DNA from: Plutella xylostella
Taxonomy: Eukaryota > Arthropoda > Insecta > Lepidoptera > Plutellidae
Direction: 5' to 3'
NCBI RefSeq assembly: GCF_932276165.1
Contig: NC_064012.1
Coordinates: forward strand, 2,487,501 to 2,551,500
DNA: 64,000 nt
The translations under genes and the position numbers were made by a program. Shown here in pieces: positions 1 through 12,187 of the stretch; the first letter of the stretch is position 1; each line of letters begins with the position of its first letter. The notes beneath the pieces are model-generated. The model saw only the letters and a program-made list of their open reading frames with translations, had not been told where the DNA came from and ran no database searches.

Positions 1-1094
1 GATACTTTAAATATAATGTAATATGAAGCGACCTTTGAGTGTGATAAATGATAATACAAATTTGAAAGGGATATTGAACTAAATTCACGGATACTTTAAA
101 TATAACTATATTATACCTTTAAATAATAAAATAACGATTAAAAGTTAATACAGCTAAGTGTCCGTGTATTTTATTATAACCATAATGCTGAAGCGGTGAA
201 CGCTTTTCAGAGCAGTGATAGTAAACAGCTCTTCTGATGTAAAATGTATAATTATGTACTTTAGTTACACTGACAAAAGTATATTTCTCTATCACAATTG
301 CCATGATAACACTGCTTTATACATAGTTGTTGATACCCACGAGGCACGCCGCAGCGCCGTGGTGGTAATTTTGTTAAATCGAGTGGGATCAAGGGAAGCT
401 TTTGTGACCAGGAAGGACTGTAGTAATCGCTTAGTTCTGTGTGCTGCGATGGTTAAGGCATGTTCTCATCTAAGGTGTATTACCGTGGATACTGATTAAG
501 CCAGAACTATCGAAACGATAATATCACTTAGATTTGACTGCGCTTGTAATATACATACATTCTTTACATAATAATCATTTTCAATTGTTGTACTATCTAA
601 TAAATTGCATAATATAATAATATATTGACATTTACGCTAGCAATGATTTGCAATGCCTTATTTATTAAAAAATATTATTAATGTGCATAGTTAGTTATGG
701 CTCTTTTTAACTCAATTACCCTTTTACATACATTTAAATATTTTATATTTTTTTTCATGAAGTTATTGTATTGCTCCTGAGAATCACAATATAAACTGCA
801 ATCAATAAAATTAATTTATCTGGTTTTCTTAAACAAAAGGCGCTTAGTTTTTATGTTATTTTTTTATAAAGTGGATTTGTGTAAGATTGGATAATATTTA
901 TGTAGTGTTATGTCCTTCTTTATACCATGCAAATTAAATAAAGGAATGCTAAATTATTAAATAGAGTACTTATTTTCTCCTTTACCTACATTATTTAGCC
1001 ACATCTAGCGAAATTTACTGAAATATCTAGTAATATTCTTCAATAAACGGAATTCATTATGCTGCTACTCACATCATTTCATCACTTATCATTT
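1..1094. other. AT-rich intergenic sequence, no gene seen
   Basis: Long AT-rich stretch with frequent stops in all frames. The short open frames here lack ATG starts or any recognisable motif. A short direct repeat (GATACTTTAAATATAA) occurs at the left edge and again near 90. Nothing else is supported. Confidence 0.5.
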
Positions 1095-1275
1095 GCTCAC
1101 GACGACTGTAATCCCTGAAGGGATAGTCAGAGTGACCTCGCAAGCGAAGATACGGCTCGCGACTTAACACTATCTTGTGGAGCGAAAAGCGGGTGGGTTG
1201 GTAAAAGTGGTACTAAGCAGAAAGAGGGTGACTCAGGGGGTCAGTGTGAACAACTTTTGTTCTTCAGCTTTTGGA
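1095..1275. repeat. Dispersed repeat fragments (CTCACGAC-type plus GTGTTGC-type MITE half)
   Basis: The part starting CTCACGACGACTGTAATCCC and ending near GGCTCGCGAC resembles segments at about 30470 and 56343-56455 in this window, so it is dispersed. From about 1191 it continues into AAAGAGGGTGACTCAGG and AACTTTTGTTCTTC, which is shared in inverted form with 43240-43300. That marks a truncated piece of the MITE family ending in GCAACACCCTGTA. Confidence 0.5.
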
Positions 1276-1567
1276 AATTGGGAAAAAAATATACCTACTT
1301 CTCCATATTAAAAAGGCACATAGCAATCATAGTTTCGACGGAGAAGTACCTACCTATTTTTTTAAATTTCCAATGAAGGGAATGGAGGGTTGTGCCTACC
1401 CAATACATATTTTGCATCAAATAAGAAGAGTACAGCCTCCTACAGTCGAGTGTGCGAATGTCCCAGGTTTGATAATCGGAAATTCATAACTTGTACGAAT
1501 ACGTAAGTAGTTACCTAGCTATATTATAAATATTTTCGGTTACAGTGTAGTAGCCTACATGTCTCAC

Positions 1568-1773
1568 TGAAATTGAACCTTAGTGCATATCCCGAAGGTG
1601 TAAATTCCCGTCCTAAGCTTGGATCATTTCCCATTACGCTCTATTCACAGGTACTAGTTATTATTCTGTGACTGGGTCGGTTGGTGGACTTGGTGGGTTC
1701 AGGCTGGTGGTTTATTCTCCGTAGTCACCGTAGAGCATGGTGATATAATCGTACTACTTGCAGGATTTGAACC
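1568..1773 (-). mobile_element. tRNA-derived SINE, body part, split by an RTE insertion
   Basis: Read on the minus strand, this is a diverged copy of the SINE at 51494-51830. Shared blocks are CTAAGCTTGGA(T/C)CATTTCCC, the TTGGTGGG(T/A) block and the B-box-like GGTTCAAATCC at its head-proximal edge. The head is missing here and reappears at 4218-4275, past an RTE element, so the SINE was interrupted at its B box. Confidence 0.65.
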
Positions 1774-4217
1774 TTAGACAATTATCTCTTATATGAAATA
1801 TAGTAGAAGAATCAGTAGAAATTTTGAAGGGGAGTGCATATTAGAAATGGCTACAGCATTTGACTTGGCTCTGGTTAACACATACTTTCAAAAGAAAGAT
1901 GAACACCTTATAACTTATAAAAGTGGTCAACATGCAACACAGATAGACTACATGTTAACCAGAAGAACTGATATTAAAAAAGTCAAGGATTGTAAAGTTA
2001 TACCCGGGGAGCCTCTAACTAGTCAACATAGATTATTAGTCGTAGAATTAGATATTGATCTCAATAGAATTAATTATAGGCAAAAACATGTATCAAAGAC
2101 CAAATGGTGGCTACTGCAAAATGAAAATTTTGCAGCAGATTTTAAAGATAGAATAGTAAGAAAAATTAGAGAAGTAGAATTTAATGAAAACATAACTGTG
2201 GATGATGATTGGAACGTCATCGCCAATACCATAAGAGAATCGGCAAAGACTGTACTGGGAGAGACAAAAGGAGTCAAGAAGATAGAAAAGGAGACATGGT
2301 GGTGGAATGCAGAAGTACAGAGGGCCTTGAAAGACAAAAAGAATGCATTTAAAAATTGGCAAGAAGAACTAACAGATGACCAATTAAGAGCAGAGAAAAG
2401 GCAAATATATCAGCTTATGAAGAAGAAGTCTAAAACATCTGTGGCGATTGCAAGGTCCCAAGTACAAGAAGAACTGTATAAACAACTTGAAAAGCCGGAA
2501 GGACAGAAAGCGCTATTTAGATTGGCGCGTAATAGGGAAAGAAATGCAAAAGATATGATTCAGATACGATGTATGAAAGATGAGAATGGAAGAGTATTAA
2601 CAAAAGATGAAGAAATAAAGGTGAGATGGAAGAGTTACTTTGAACAATTGCTGAATGTAGAGAATGATAGAGTTGGTTTACCGGAACCGCAGGGCCTTAA
2701 TTTAGGAATGGTAGATAAGATTAATGAATGGGAAGTCAAGCTTGCATTACGAAAAATGGGTAATGGGAAGGCTGTTGGCCCAGATAACATACCTGTAGAA
2801 GTTTGGAAATTATTGGGAGATGATGGTATTTATTGGTTGACCTATCTTTTCAATAAAATCTTCGCAGAGGAGTCAATACCAACTGATTGGAGAGGGAGTT
2901 ATCTGGTGCCAATTTATAAGGAGAAAGGAGATATTCAAGATTGCGGAAACTACAGGGGAATTAAGTTGATGGCACACACGATGAAATTGTATGAGAAGGT
3001 TATCGAAAGTAGGATTAGGAGGGAGTCGACAGTATCGGCAAACCAGTTTGGCTTCATGCCTGGAAGGAGTACAACGGACGCCATATTCGCAGTGAGACAA
3101 TTGATGGAAAAGTTTCGAGCTGTACAAAGAAACCTCCATATGGTGTTCATTGACCTTGAGAAGGCTTACGATCGTGTCCCGAGAGACCTGTTGTGGCGGT
3201 GCTTGCAGAACAAGGGTGTACCCGTAAAGTACATAAGTATTGTTCAGGACATGTACGCAGGTGCCAACACACAGGTCCGCACCGCAGTCGGGGTCACCGA
3301 CAGGTTCGAGGTCCGAGTAGGCGTGCACCAGGGTTCATCCCTGAGTCCATACCTATTTTTATTGGTAATGGATGCATTAACATCGGCAATTCAGAAGGAG
3401 GCGCCCTGGTGCATGCTCTTTGCAGACGACATCGTGCTTGTCGATGAGAGTGGGGATGAATTACAGGTGCAACTGAACCAGTGGCGAGATACCCTAGAGA
3501 GTGTGGGATTGAGACTGAGTAGGACCAAAACAGAATATATGTTCTGTCAATTCGGAGGGCCTACTTCAGCTGCGTCGATATCTCTGGGTACCTCGCCACT
3601 GGCAGTAGGTGAGGATTTCCGATACCTCGGCTCCCTTCTACAGAGTGATGGAAGTATTGACAGGGATGTGACGAGACGAATGAATGCAGGATGGATGAAA
3701 TGGAAACAACTCACCGGCACGACGTGTGATCGCAAGATGCCAATTAAGATCAAAGGCAAAATATATAAAAGCGTCATAAGGCCGGTGATGTTGTATGGGG
3801 CTGAGTGCTGGGCAACCAAAGTATGCGATGAGAAAAGGATGCATGTGACAGAGATGCGAATGTTGAGATGGATGTGTGGTGTTACAAGAAAAGATAGAAT
3901 ACGAAATGAGTATAACTATAAGGGGAAGTATGAAAGTGGCTCCTATAGTGGAGAAGATAAAAAGCCATCGTCTTTCTTGGTTTGGGCATGTCATGAGAAG
4001 AGAAGATGATTATGTGACAAAGAAAGTGTTGGAAATGAGACCCGAAGGAAGGCGCAAGAGAGGAAGACCAAGAAAGACGTGGCTTGATTGCGTGAAAGAA
4101 AATATGAGAGAGTGTGAAGTGAATGAGGATATGACAGAGGATAGGGTAAAATGGCGTGACATGACCAACAAAGCCGACCCTAAATAAGGATAAGGCAAGG
4201 AAGAAGAAGAAGAAGAA
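1774..4217 (+). mobile_element. RTE-type non-LTR retrotransposon, 5' truncated, inserted into a SINE
   Basis: The element runs from just after TGAACC (1768-1773) to a short (GAA)n tail ending at 4217, followed by a second TGAACC (4218-4223). The six-base match is taken as the target-site duplication. About 2.44 kb remains. Most of the endonuclease domain is gone, while the reverse transcriptase and C-terminal region are present. The short simple-repeat tail instead of poly(A) is typical of the RTE clade. The insertion splits an older SINE in the opposite orientation. Confidence 0.8.
1793..4187 (+). pseudogene. RTE-clade endonuclease/reverse transcriptase, truncated and frameshifted
   Basis: The first about 80 residues match the C-terminal end of an AP endonuclease (TQIDYMLTRR, then TSQHRLLVVELD). 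Reverse transcriptase motifs follow: PDNIPVEVWK, NYRGIKLM, QFGFMPGRSTTDA, motif A FIDLEKAYDRV (Asp near residue 454), motif B GVHQGSSLSPYLF and the catalytic FADD at residues 543-546. The first frame stops at 4009. A frame change between about 3900 and 3930 is inferred, because the expected C-terminus (WFGHVMRRE, GRRKRGRPRKTW) lies in another frame ending at 4187. The endonuclease catalytic N-terminus is missing, so the copy cannot be autonomous. Protein family: RTE/BovB-like, also seen in databases as craniofacial-development-protein-2-like. Confidence 0.88.
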
Positions 4218-4275
4218 TGAACCCATGACCCCTAGAATGAGAGGACGAATAAGTAGGTGGACTCGGTAGCTACTT
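4218..4275 (-). mobile_element. Head (tRNA-like) part of the SINE split by the RTE
   Basis: GAACCCATGACC, TGAGAGG and GACTCGGTAGCTAC align in order with the tRNA-related head of the SINE at 51770-51830 (GAACCCGCATCT, TGAGAAGC, GACTGAGCTACC). Together with 1568-1773 it restores one SINE in minus orientation around the RTE. Confidence 0.55.
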
Positions 4276-5165
4276 ATATACGTGTATTTATAAATATTAC
4301 CTTTGACATTTTGCATAAGTAGCCGACGATACCGATAGTAAGTGCGTGGGTGGGTGGATATCCTCGCATATTCGCCATATTGTATCGCTTTGTTCCCAAA
4401 ATAGAAAGTCGCGCATGTCAAGTAAGCGATCATGCGTTGAGATTCATGAATGCAAGTAACATAATGGGAAATATGGGCCAGATCTGGTGGGAATCTTCAT
4501 TGGTCGACTGTTGACTTTTCACCTGAGACTGAAAAGTACTTACCTTCATTTAAATTTTGTGTTTGCATAAGGAAGAAAGTTTGTTTTTGCGCGTCAATAT
4601 GGCGTCAATATAAAATACAGTGATGGCGGATTATCTCTACCCCTTTATCACGACATATGATGGAACCTATAGAACATCGCACCCCCCTGGTTTAGAAAAT
4701 ACTGGAGTACTAGATAATATGCTTAAAGCCTCAGACTCATGAGCTATTTTAGCAAATTAGTAATGAGTGTGAGTACTTAGATAAAGGGAGATACATTAAC
4801 ATTGACATCTGATTTTCTATGCTTAGAAATTAGCTTTGTTCCAGAGATAAAGATTTGGTTTGATATGGACATGTATTGGACCCAATAGCCGTAAGTATAT
4901 TGTAAAAATTAAATTGGTAGGTTAGTTGGTTATCGACTTACATTAAATTTACAATAATAGTTTCGTTTGAATAAGGCACACAAGTACAAATATCTGAAGT
5001 CCAGCAGTGCCGGGAATCGAACCCGTGATCCTCGGTACATAGCCAGATTTAGGTATGTACATTTATGTCGCCAATCTGTATACGAGAACAAAAAAAAGTC
5101 TTAACTACAGCCGTAGCCGCCTGAAGTGGAAGAACTTATAATTCGTAACATCTGCTTTTCTCATA
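4276..5165. other. Intergenic, with a possible SINE remnant
   Basis: No coding signal. At 5007-5035 the string GCCGGGAATCGAACCCGTGA is tRNA B-box-like and suggests a decayed tRNA-derived SINE head. The rest is AT-rich. Confidence 0.4.
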
Positions 5166-5170
5166 CATCA

Positions 5171-5278
5171 GTATCCTTGTTTCACGGGTAAAGACATCTG
5201 ACAGAACCCTTATTACATTCGAATAAGGGTAGGTAGTTTTGTTTAGTATCAGATGACTTTCCCCGTGAAACAAGGTAT
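5171..5278. mobile_element. Foldback MITE, CCTTGTTTCACGG arms
   Basis: Left arm has CCTTGTTTCACGGG, ACATCTGA and ACCCTTATT. The right arm holds their complements in reverse order (AATAAGGGT, TCAGATG, CCCGTGAAACAAGG). The whole is a long imperfect hairpin of about 108 bp without an ORF. Superfamily not determined. Confidence 0.65.
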
Positions 5279-6708
5279 ATAGGTATCTAATAAAATAAGT
5301 ATAATTAATTATTATAGGTAGTTATTATATGTAAGGTAAGGTGGGGTAAGACCACAAAGCAAATACATGCTTTGTGGGTAAGACAGTCACCGGGGGGAGA
5401 CTATCAATGTGTAATTATGAGTTTGTGTTAATGTATGTTCGCCGATTGATTTGCTGTTAGATTACTCCGCCATTTATGGACCGATTTTGATCTCGTCGCC
5501 GTGTTACAATCCAAAAGTTTGCATGCCATCAAGTGAAGGAAATAATTACAGTTTGTAGTTGACATACCTATAGGCTACTAGTAAGATTGAGAGATTAGAT
5601 CATAGTAACTTAATCGATTTAGCGTACCTTAATAGGTTATTAGGTACTTACCTACCTTGTTGATGACAAAATCCAAAGATATGCCGTAGGTAGACCTAAC
5701 TGATTCTGAACCGCTTTATAAATGTAAACATGATGGCCAATTTTATTATAGAACATACTGTAAGAAATGTTAAGCAGTTAGGCAAAATATTGTAAAGATC
5801 ATATAACTAAGCAAATAATTAATTAAGATTTGCATTGTGCTTGGAAAAATAATTAATAGCGTGTACAAAAAGGCTAGTACGTAAGTTTAAGTAAGTAAAA
5901 AGGGTAAGCCGAAAAGGGGGGATTGGGGTTCTTTCTGGACAACTATTATTTTACGTTTTTTTTTTTATATAGCCCAGCTACCGCATAGATCTAGTTACGG
6001 CGTCTTCGCTTTACGAATTCTTGAAATTCAAAAAAATACTCTTTATTATGGGAGCATTTTTTTATTTTTGAAAGCTTGTTACGTAATTATTATTGGTACA
6101 TATGTATATTATAACAAACGATAATAAAATCATCCATTGTTTTTTGACTTGCACGCGCGTCTTGATAAAATTCATAGATTTGTAAGAAGCTTCACGGTTT
6201 GAGGTGAGGGGTGCGGGGTGGGGTAGTTTCGGTATGAAAACCGCTCTTACCACCCGCTTCGCACGCTGGCGATGAGTCGTGGATCCGATCTCACTTCTCT
6301 CATGCCTCACATTGCACATTGGTCACAGAGATACCTAAGACAAGTCAGGTTTTTTTGCTACTGACTGTATGCACCAATACATCAGCAGTTCCTATATATC
6401 TATACCTCGATCGCTGAGTTGCACAAATTAACTTTAAGCTGAAGTCGAACTTAAATGTATTGCTGCCTTGCTTTGACAGTATACGGACAAAAAGAGACAG
6501 ACCTAGATTTAATGCTTGCATTAGCTTAAAGTAACTTCGTGTAACTTAGCGTCAGTGTATAAGTCATGAGTCATGACGCTATAGAGGTACCTACAAATAA
6601 GTTAAGAACAGTCTTCTTAATATGTACAGTATAAGGATCTCCTCCAAGAATGGAGGGTTGCCATAATCCCCATGATTGGCATTGACAAACATTCAGCCCA
6701 GTGGTGCC
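5279..6708. other. Intergenic; small hairpin only
   Basis: A short hairpin (ACCACAAAGC / GCTTTGTGGGT) sits at 5355-5380. The rest shows no credible ORF or repeat with a partner in the window. Confidence 0.4.
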
Positions 6709-7095
6709 ACTCTTGAAAGGCAATGTATTGCGTCTGTCTTGCGTTGTCAACATTAAAAAAATCATAACTTCCCTTCAAAATCGATTTTACAAAAAGTAAA
6801 AATAAATAAATGTTCATCAAGATAAAGGCTTTTTTTAGAACCTAGCACTAAGAACCAAGTACCCAGAATGAAGAATTTATTTTAGATTTTGGCCGAAAAA
6901 GACTTTTTTGGCATTTTGGTAAAAAAACTTCTAAATTGTATGCATTATATTCTTGTTTCTAGGTTCTTAAAATAGGCATTACCTAGCTGATTATATAAGT
7001 ATTTTTAGTCATTGTAAAAACGCTTTTGAAGAGAAGTTATGATTTTTTAACTGTTGGGAACGCAAGACAAACGCAATATATTGCCTTTCAAGAGT
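6709..7095. mobile_element. Foldback element with about 80-bp inverted arms
   Basis: ACTCTTGAAAGGCAAT at 6709 onward, then TTGCGT, GTCTTGCGTT and ATCATAACTTC, reappear inverted at 7030-7095 (GAAGTTATGAT, AACGCAAGAC, ATTGCCTTTCAAGAGT). The two arms flank about 220 bp of AT-rich core with no ORF. This is a nonautonomous DNA element. No target duplication could be assigned. Confidence 0.7.
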
Positions 7096-7229
7096 AGGGG
7101 GGCAGGCCGGTTTTCGACCCTGGGATTCTCGGCACAACAGTCAGGCACACTATAACAACTGCACTTCATGACTGACGCCGGGGTATGCACCGATGGGTGT
7201 TGTTTAGGGAAATATGTAGGTTGGTCTTA

Positions 7230-7346
7230 GGGCCACTTGCACAAACATTTAAATGTAGATTTAGTGTCAAATCTCGATTTAAGAAACGTCAATCCATGTA
7301 AAATTTTACACTAAATCTGGATTTAATATGTTTGTGCAAGTGGCCC
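7230..7346. mobile_element. Harbinger-like MITE with TTA target duplication
   Basis: Starts GGGCCACTTGCACAAACAT and ends with the complement ATGTTTGTGCAAGTGGCCC. TTA flanks both ends (7227-7229 and 7347-7349). The 117-bp near-palindrome, the GGGCC end and the three-base TTA duplication fit PIF/Harbinger nonautonomous elements. Confidence 0.75.
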
Positions 7347-7349
7347 TTA

Positions 7350-8279
7350 GTAAGTAAGTTAAAATTTACTGAACTTTATAAAAAATACATATAACATTAT
7401 TTTAAATAGCCCGATCTTCATACTAAATAAAATACAACCATATCAGGTAAGGAGAAACAAAATAAACTTTTAATAAGAACAAAAGTTGCTTGCAATGACG
7501 ATTTGTATCACATCCTAACGTTAACTTATAGGACAGCTTTAATATTAATAACTATAACTAAGTATAGATCTTGGATCTGCCGTCATGTGCCCAAAATTTG
7601 GCAAAAACTATCGCTCTGACATTATATTACCTGCCGTTCCACCAGACATGTGCTATGCTGCGATACGTGAAAGAAATCCGTTCCTGTGCTATTCTATGTG
7701 GACCAATGAATTTGACTGATGGATATCTACAAAATGCATCCATTGTAACATAGAATATCTCAGGTGGAAAAGAACAGTTCACACCGGGCTAAAATAAAAT
7801 AAAATAAAATGCATTTCCTGTGCCATCCTAACCCGGAGGATAGATAGAGTGTAATTACGTCTTTATTAGTCTGATGGATGTACCTAACACAGATTTATGT
7901 TAGATAAGTAACTAGTCGGATTCAATTAAAAACCCCTTCGCAAAATGGAGCTTTTCAATACGCAAAATGTAGGTATTTTCTGTCTGTTATTTATATTCCT
8001 TAATTAGACGAATTATTCTCGTATAATTCGGCCCTAAATCCGCTCATTAACGAAATCCTTACTTAAAAACAAAACAGTAAACATTTAGAATAACGAGAAA
8101 AGAAAAGTACCTACGCAAAAGTACACTTAACTAAACTAATCACTTCGCCATTTTTTGCAAAACTAAGTTGATGCATTAATAATTCAATCACATACATTAA
8201 AAAAAGTAATAAAAGTTTGGGGCCAAACTTGCACAGACTGAACCGCTATTATGCAGTTCCATGAAAAGGGGGGGTGCCT
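7350..8279. other. Intergenic with one dispersed repeat and a microsatellite
   Basis: Segment 7650-7745 resembles 33177-33290 (see separate entries). An (AAAAT)n microsatellite lies at about 7788-7811. Otherwise AT-rich without coding evidence. Confidence 0.45.
7650..7745 (+). repeat. Dispersed repeat of unknown class, copy 1
   Basis: Shared with 33177-33290 in the same order: ATGTGCT(A/G)TAT, ATGCTGCGAT, GAAGAAAT-like, GTTCC, CTATG(C)TATGTGGAC, AATGAA, GGTGGATAT-like, GCATCCAT. The order is conserved but the copies are diverged. Class unknown. Confidence 0.5.
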
Positions 8280-8640
8280 AGATACGGGGCGGGGATTCAG
8301 CTCTCGCAGCGCCGGCAGTTGCTAGGGACCTCTCTCGCGAGCTAAAGGCTACAAGTGCAGTCGGTGCATGCGTGGTAGACGCATCAATTCCAGCCCTCTG
8401 CCGAGGCGTCAAGGTAACTTTCATAACAGGCAACAACTACACTCTGAGCTAGACTGTACAGCTGAAACCTAGGCCCGGGCATTTACAGAAGAACCTCCTA
8501 CATGGGCGTTTGTTGCCAATCGAGCTCCCAAGGGTAATCTAAAAATATAATTGAGTATTGATAATCTTTTTATTTATTTGTCGTGTTTTCTGCCAGTGCT
8601 TCGCTGGACTTGCAGACGAAGAAACGTGAGTATTTTCCAA
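8280..8640 (+). promoter_or_regulatory. GC-richer block, weak candidate promoter / noncoding exons
   Basis: About 8280-8415 is clearly GC-richer than its surroundings. It contains a GCAGTCGG initiator-like site and ends in a donor-like CAAG|GTAACT with the exon edge at 8413. A second donor-like GAAAC|GTGAGT lies near 8628, preceded by a pyrimidine-rich TTTTCTGCCAG acceptor. This could be 5' untranslated sequence of the gene at 12.2 kb, which itself begins after a good acceptor. No transcript evidence is available. Confidence 0.25.
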
Positions 8641-11035
8641 CATTCAACAAGTGATTGTTTGTCGCGCCTTTGTATATCGGACTGTGTCGCGCCATTGTTT
8701 AAAGACTATTTTCGCGAATGCCTGTTTCTCGATTGATTGTGTGCGAATATTAGCTTATTTCCAAATCTAGGTCCTTTACAAGCCCTGATATGCTGCTGTG
8801 CGCTAACATATGGATGTAATATTTTCAACTTTAAAACAGTACCGCCTCTTGTTATTATTTTTGTCGCGTCCTGTTGTTTGTTTACTTATTAAAATAAGCC
8901 AGCCTGACTATAAAACATAGTTTATCAACCGATTGAAATCTGAAAATTTTCATTTTATTGGTATCGATCCGCCATTTTGAAATTTAAAGTTCATTGTCAA
9001 TTCGTGTTTTTGATTTGATTATGGAAATGTAACTAGGTACATGGTTGTAGTTACTTTACTTTCATCAACCTTCCATTAACGACATTATTATCAGGTATTG
9101 GGTTCATACAGACTTACTACCAAAAAATTGGGATATTTCTGAAAGGAAATGACATTGATGAAAATTTGGTGAGATGCGCCATCCTGCGCAGTAGAGCAAT
9201 TAAGCTTATTGAAACTACCGAATGATTTATAGTTCCCCAGGGCATATTTTTTGCTTGATGTATCAATTTCTTTACGGAAATTGTGCGAGTACGGTAGTTA
9301 TAGGGTGCAAAATCAGCCTATCAATAAATTTTATTGATATGAGTAACCTATTTTGAACGGAAGTCTAGATTTTCGGGAGGCATCTCTGTCCAGGCGTTCT
9401 AGATATCTAGGTCATATTGATTGCGCAGGTCAAAGGTTTTTTTTTGTTTTGTTTAGTGTTTTCTAAATGAGTGCTAAATTGTAGAATTCTAAATCGAATA
9501 TGTAGTTAGAATTAGTTATATACATATGTGAAATGTGAATATGTAGGGATTGGGGTGAAGGAAATAATAGGCAGCAAGTAGGTATTTTTAACCGACCTCA
9601 AAAAAGGGGAGGTTCTCATTTCGTGTGCATATTTTTTTTTTGTTTTACATATTTGAGTGATTGGTGGTGGTAGTGACCAAGTTTCCTTAGATTATTACAA
9701 AAATCCTTGATTTTCATTGTGTGACTTTATATTTCACGCAAAATCTAGTCACAACATTGTGATCGACAATGGTAGTTAAAAATGGCGACAGTGTCAATTT
9801 AGTTCCAATTTACGCCAAATGCAAATAGGGCGCTGATCGACGCGCGCATCGAATGCACTAATACGAAGTTGGCTGCAATTAGGTAGGCAGATAGTGTAAA
9901 TTGCCAATACACGGAAATGGGGGAAACGCATCCAGATACAGTAGGGTTGCGGAAAATGTAGTCCTGTTTTCCACCGCTAACTTCAGAGATATGCGCGTCG
10001 CGTTTAAATTATTGCGAGCTTTGAGTTTTGCGAAATGAGTTCTTTAGAATACCCATATGCATAAGCAATTTAATTAATTTATTGAACTCTTTATTGCACA
10101 AGCATGAAAAATAAAAGTACAATAGGTGAGCTTAACGCTAAAAGCATTCAATAGCCAGCTAAAGTTTAATTTTAACTAAATTGATAAAAAGGATTGAACG
10201 GTCTAAACTTATAATTCATAATTTCAAAAGGTGTGATACCTTATGTTATTAGTACTGCATTATAGCATCCCCGCTGTAAATCATACAGCATGGCTACGTA
10301 GAGTATATAACGAATGTACATGAAGTACCTACCTGTAAGGTATATACCTAGATAAGTACATTATGTGGCCATGTGGGTGTCGGGTGTCGTGATTGACAGC
10401 AGGGTACCGAGGGGGCGCCAGCCCTTCTAAAGGTAGACAAAGAGACAAAGGCTGGACACATTAGCTCCACAATAGCTCTGTCGTTCTATAAAAGTCCTTT
10501 GTTGTTCGTAGTTTTCCGAGATTATTCTAGTTAGAGATATTGTTTTCAGAACTCCAGTAGAATCGTTTCAGAACTGTAATCGTATCTAATTATGGTTGCA
10601 CTGCTAGTTTCTCATTTAAAATAAAAAAATGTTGTAAGTAAGTACCTAAGTAAAAGTTGTGTCCTTTTTCTTATAACATACAGAACATGTCCAACCCAAG
10701 AAAGCCTATGTATTATGTATGTAAAAATGTAATTTACGCGTCTAATAAAAATAAAGTTGCATTTCACGTGCATTTCTCAATGTATTTTAAGTTTTGATAC
10801 TGCTAAATTTAAAATTAGTTCAGAACCGCGGTTAATACTTTCAGGAATGTAACTCACTCATATATCTCCTAAAGTACTTATAGCATTGTTCACTGTGTCT
10901 TAGGGCCATAGCCCACGATGTTTTATAGGAGCGATGCGAGCGATACTGAGCTTTTCCGCCCGTGGTCGGTATAGGTGGTTATAACGGCTAAATCTTAATA
11001 ATGAATTATACGTTATATTATAATTTTATATTCGT

Positions 11036-11195
11036 TGTCTTAAACTGTTATTGATATAACAGTTTAAGACAACAGTTTAAGACAACAGTGTAAGATAACG
11101 AATATAAAGTAACAGTATAAGTAATATCCTAAGTTGTTATTGTGATAGCAGTATAGGTATCTTAAGCTGCTGTTTTTTTAACAGTATAATGAACG
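11036..11195. repeat. Cluster of direct and inverted ACAGTTTAAGACA motifs
   Basis: GTCTTAAACTGTTAT is followed by ATAACAGTTTAAGACAACAG, then the motif again, then degenerate copies (ACAGTGTAAGATAAC, ACAGTATAAGTAA, CTTAAGCTGCTGTT). It is a local array of a 12-13 bp unit in both orientations, partly palindromic. Confidence 0.55.
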
Positions 11196-12165
11196 ATACG
11201 TTATCATCATTATAAATATATTTTCAAACTATAACGTAAAATTAGAAAATATGATACTTATAACTTGTTCAGTTAATATGTACTCGTGTGTTACTTATGG
11301 GGTAGAATTATAATTTACTCGTAATATAAGCATGAGTGTATGTGTAGTTTTACATAATACTTAGGTATTAGGAACATTCTATTCATGAATATCCATGTTT
11401 GATTTGCGTTTTTCTTTGTAATGTTTATATTAAAATTATAATGATATTTATGAATTATGATTAAATATTACAAATAAGTTAACACGTAGAACTAAACAAT
11501 AAAGTTATACACTAAACACACTGTTATTATACATATTTAACTTTAAACAATGTGCCGAGCAGTTATAATTTACGCGCGACGATATACCGAAACGATAACC
11601 TGTTATAAAGACAATCAATATAATGATACTCATAACAGTAGTTGAAATTATATTCATAATGAAAAATAACACGAAGCAAAATAGGCTCTAATACGAGTAC
11701 ACAGGGATCATAATTCATATTACTCATTTCAATATTCGATTTGTTGGCCAATCTAGAGACATCTCTTGACGATTTTAGCAACTAATTAGATTTGACAAAC
11801 TATAATTTGATTAGAACGCCGTAAGATGGCGCTGTCACGAAAAAAAGTTTTTACGGAAAATAATTATATTTATAACAGTCTTTCTTTTATTTTAATAATC
11901 ATTATGAAATTATATAAATATAATGTGATATATAAGTTGTTATGTGTTATAACTGCCACCTCTATGGTCGGCGCCACGGGGTACAGCTGGCGACCGCATC
12001 GCGGCTGAGTCGATGCGAATTATGAACGCGCGATAGCATCGCTGCAGTAAAAACTTATAAAAAAATGTTTTATTTATAACGTATTAATAATAGTGCTTGA
12101 AGAAATTTGCGTGCGTTAGATTTATCGTTGATTAATATATATGTAGTTAAAGATGGAACTAAACA

Positions 12166-12187
12166 TTATTTTTTTTCCCAATTCCAG
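12166..12187 (+). other. Splice acceptor before the FP-C gene exon
   Basis: A run of T followed by CCCAATTCCAG directly precedes the GC-rich exon. It is a strong polypyrimidine tract plus AG. Sequence composition changes abruptly here, supporting an exon boundary at 12188. Confidence 0.5.

Larger units (their letters stand above)
8641..12187. other. AT-rich intergenic or 5' intron sequence
   Basis: No credible coding frame. Contains a lepidopteran-type repeat piece at 9591-9640 (AACCGACCTCAAAAAAGGGG, then GAGGTTCTCATT, related to about 27370-27400). A cluster of ACAGTTTAAGAC motifs lies at 11036-11195. If the splice acceptor at 12187 is used, part of this would be an intron. Confidence 0.4.

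Noticed and set aside
3882..4433. 183-codon minus-strand ORF
   Set aside because: Antisense to the RTE C-terminus; Phe/Ser/His-rich nonsense composition.
11826..12008. 60-codon ORF beginning MALSRKK
   Set aside because: AT-driven Ile/Leu/Tyr content, no domain, no splice or promoter support.
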